Assembly (NCBI RefSeq): GCF_013373865.1
Contig: NC_050469.1
Span: 23,672,046-23,736,045 of the forward strand
DNA: 64,000 nt
Source of the DNA: Monomorium pharaonis
Lineage: Eukaryota > Arthropoda > Insecta > Hymenoptera > Formicidae
Direction: 5' to 3'
The notes beneath the pieces are model-generated. The model did not search any database. It saw only the letters and a program-made list of their open reading frames with translations, and was not told the DNA's origin. Position numbers and translations under genes: made by a program. Below are positions 61,893 to 64,000 of the stretch, piece by piece (within the stretch, counting starts at the first letter, position 1; every line of letters starts with the position of its first letter).

Positions 61893-63097
61893 ATAACATG
61901 TATAATAATTTATAAAATATTTTCTGCAATAATATAAGAACGAAAACTACAATTGTCTAATAGAAACAAGAAACATTTACCTGAAAATAGTTAGATACAA
62001 TTTCAAGTTTTGTTTATAACAGAATACTCTAAAAAAGGTACTATCCTATAAAAGGATTATAAATCTCTTATGTAATACGATAGTTTAATAGTTTTATTGC
62101 GCTGTATGCAATTTTTTTATGCGTTATGCAATATCACTCAATTGTATCATCTTAAAAAATATATAATAACTTCTATAAGAAAATTGCATTTTGAGCTTTT
62201 CACTCTTACATTTTTCTGAGATTATATATCACAAAATGTATTATTGCATCTTCATTTCCATTCTAATCTAGAGTTACATGTATAGAGGACACCCCACAAT
62301 TATTACATATGTACAATTATAGATATATGTTTATTAATTCGTGCCAATTTGTTATAGTGTGGATTAATAACTGGCATTCAATTTACTGCAAGAATAGGTA
62401 ATGATTTATTTCAGATATATAACAATAATGCACGCAGGAACCGACGCGTATCACTAATATTGATACAAACAGAATTCACGCACTGTAAAATAATGATTTC
62501 CCTTGGGCATTTAAAGCCATTTAAATAATTATTATTGCGCAAGCTACCCCGTTAAATGTCCCATTTGCGGCAAAGTTATATTTCAGTTTTAAACCGGCTT
62601 TCTCACAGGTGACACTAAATACTCTTGTGAGCAAAACAACGTTGTTACAGTATGAGACGTAAAACAATACAAAGCTTTAATTCTAATTTGAAAGCTTTAA
62701 TTCTAAAGTTTTTTCAAAAAAAAATACGCAATGAAAAATAAAATATCAGAATCACATAAATTCATTGAAAGTTTTTAATGCGATACCATTAAAAAAAGGC
62801 CTGCCCTCGGTCGCCCTAATGTAAAACATGCTCTCCGCGCTCAACTCGACGTAATAGCTTTCCAGTGTTAGGTATACAATATGCATGATGCCAGAAACCT
62901 CAAGGAGAAACGAAAATGAAGTAACAAGAAGCGAAAAAGTAGCCAAAAGAAGAAAAACGGAATCATGACATTCAAAACCTTCAAAATCAATAAGTTTATT
63001 TTTACCTAGATACTGAGAACATAAAATAATCACCTCTGTATCGTCGAAACCTTCCGGTAAGGATAAGTTCCGCTATTTCGATTTTTTGGTGGGAGGT
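61893..63097. other. AT-rich spacer leading to an LTR
   Basis: A tandem pair of AAAGCTTTAATTCTA lies at about 62670-62706. The minus ORF described at 62752 occupies the last 300 bp. Confidence 0.6.
62752..63033 (-). CDS. Unrecognised 93-codon ORF beside an LTR (doubtful)
   Basis: A minus frame opening MIILCSQYLGKNKLIDFEGF, with a hydrophobic stretch at residues 28-42 (VFLLLATFSLLVTSF) and a C-terminal RPFFNGIALKTFNEFM. The frame stays open about 13 codons upstream of the ATG, almost to the LTR boundary. It does not look like a gag or pol protein. Composition is close to the surrounding DNA. It could be a real exon of an unknown gene or chance. Confidence 0.15.
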   Translation of the reverse strand: MIILCSQYLGKNKLIDFEGFECHDSVFLLLATFSLLVTSFSFLLEVSGIMHIVYLTLESYYVELSAESMFYIRATEGRPFFNGIALKTFNEFM

Positions 63098-63575
63098 TGA
63101 ATAAATGAAACGTTTGATTGAGCTCAGGGACAAACCTTTATTGCTCGTAGGGGAAAAGCCTTACGGCATAAAAACCCCTCAGTGATTATACGAGTTAGTA
63201 ATGCTTCGACTACTCGTATCGTTATAACGTTCGTATTATAATTCGTATTATACGCGGGTACGCGGGGCCCCGGTACGCGAGTCAGACTCGCTACACTGCA
63301 ACTGCGGGATAACCCTGACAGTTGGTGAATTGTCTTATGATAAACGTTCGAAGGTTATATAAATGTATATACTAAAACAATTACACGAATAATCGCACTG
63401 ACTTTAGACTAAATACGTGACCGTACTAGACGAGATCTCGCACAGAAGTGAGTATCCTTTTCGCTGACCCTACGTAACCCGCTACCCCTACCTTGTAAGG
63501 TAGGCGGTCATAGATTCACGGTCATTCGTTGTTTTACACCGTGGGCGGTCACAAGTTGCATCATCTTGTCTAACA
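63098..63575 (-). mobile_element. LTR of a retrotransposon (solo or 3' LTR)
   Basis: On the minus strand the sequence begins TGTTAGACAAGATGATGCAA and ends near TTTCATTTATTCA, giving the usual TG...CA boundaries. About 40 bp before the end is AATAAA (minus, about 63136-63141), followed by a GT-rich stretch, as in an LTR polyadenylation site. Base composition is clearly GC-richer than its flanks. A purine tract lies immediately upstream of TGTTAG. I found no matching 5-bp target duplication, so the element body may extend beyond the right edge or have been rearranged. The superfamily (Gypsy or Copia) is not determined. Short perfect palindromes occur at 63277-63291 and 63487-63504. Confidence 0.65.
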
Positions 63576-63586
63576 TCCCCACTTCA
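63576..63586 (-). other. Putative polypurine tract of the LTR element
   Basis: Minus-strand GAAGTGGGGA abuts the LTR start TGTTAG. This is the position and composition of a plus-strand primer site, which implies the LTR is the 3' copy. Confidence 0.5.
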
Positions 63587-64000
63587 CGCTACGGGAACTT
63601 CTCGCTTGTTCTGGAATTTTCTAAATCTGTTCTACGGAACAACCTCTATAGGAGATAAGGGTGTGGACACCCTTCTCGTGTTAAAAAAGTTTTATCTTTT
63701 TTAGAGTTATTTCGGTATAAATATAGAGAAAAAAACCAGTCTCGGATGTACTTTCTAACTGAAAGGGAATATTTTGTCATAAAACTTGATAAAATGAAAG
63801 AGTCATATCTCAAAGACAATATAAAATTCTAGCGTTCAAATTTGCACGGTCGTCGATATTGAATAACAATGAAATATATTAAAATTATATTAGATTCAAT
63901 AGAAAGGATAAAACATCTATGATAAAAACGTCACATAAATGTCAAAATAGTTAATTACTTTTTTCCATCTTGTTTCGTAACGTTACTTAAACAAGACCCT
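63587..64000. other. Possible 3' internal region of the LTR element, then AT-rich DNA
   Basis: GC-richer to about 63680, with an 18-nt dyad AAGGGTGTGGACACCCTT at 63657-63674, then AT-rich to the window edge. No gag-pol frame is visible. Confidence 0.4.

Noticed and set aside
63151..63180. GTAAGGCTTTTCCCCTA (minus) resembling a miRNA-like mature sequence
   Set aside because: It lies inside the LTR and no precursor hairpin forms around it.
63098..63575. Reading the LTR as a 5' LTR with the body at lower coordinates
   Set aside because: No TGG primer-binding site follows the inner edge, while a purine tract sits at the other edge.
1..64000. CRISPR arrays, bacterial operons, rRNA or plasmid features
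   Set aside because: No regularly spaced repeats, no dense coding and no ribosomal sequence. The window is eukaryotic non-coding DNA.

Overview
The window is strongly AT-rich eukaryotic DNA and looks like insect nuclear genome. I think Hymenoptera, most likely an ant, from the long (GA)n/(TC)n arrays and the style of the MITE families, but that is recollection and not a test. I found no intact, recognisable host protein-coding gene, no tRNA or rRNA, and no operon-like structure. It reads as an intergenic desert or a very large intron, broken up by mobile-element remnants, microsatellites and a few GC-richer islands that could be regulatory.

Layout. 1-9.5 kb: AT-rich spacer with a (GA)n array, a 42-bp duplicated TAATTAA-containing motif, a palindromic MITE at 7.5 kb and a GC-richer island with nested CGATAC palindromes at 8.4 kb. 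9.6-14.1 kb: a TA-flanked MITE opening CAGGGTGTCCC, then a TTAA-flanked 1.2-kb DNA transposon carrying a broken transposase gene. 17-23 kb: a (GA)n array with an attached dispersed repeat, a second CAGGGTGTCCC MITE in the opposite orientation, a CTCTCTAA-ended MITE, a three-armed inverted repeat and a 44-codon ORF.

27-31 kb is the most unusual part: a GC-richer patch with at least three degraded Bro-N-like coding remnants (a domain of insect large DNA viruses) and a coiled-coil ORF. Two of the Bro-N-like copies lie in inverted orientation about 3 kb apart. A second CTCTCTAA MITE and a second copy of the (TC)n-linked repeat also lie here. I read it as an old, decayed insertion of viral or virus-like mobile DNA.

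31-37 kb: a near-perfect hairpin MITE, a 43-codon ORF behind an Initiator-like TCAGTC, a CpG-richer island, and a non-autonomous hAT-type element with a perfect 8-bp target duplication that carries a nested third CAGGGTGTCCC-type MITE. 37-61 kb: mostly featureless AT-rich DNA with microsatellites, a palindromic MITE at 50.2 kb and a GC-richer island at 51.4-52.2 kb. 61.7-64 kb: one more MITE and an LTR on the minus strand, with a purine-rich tract next to it, so the body of an LTR retrotransposon may continue past the right edge.

No set of genes here works together. The content is a record of transposition and probable viral integration.
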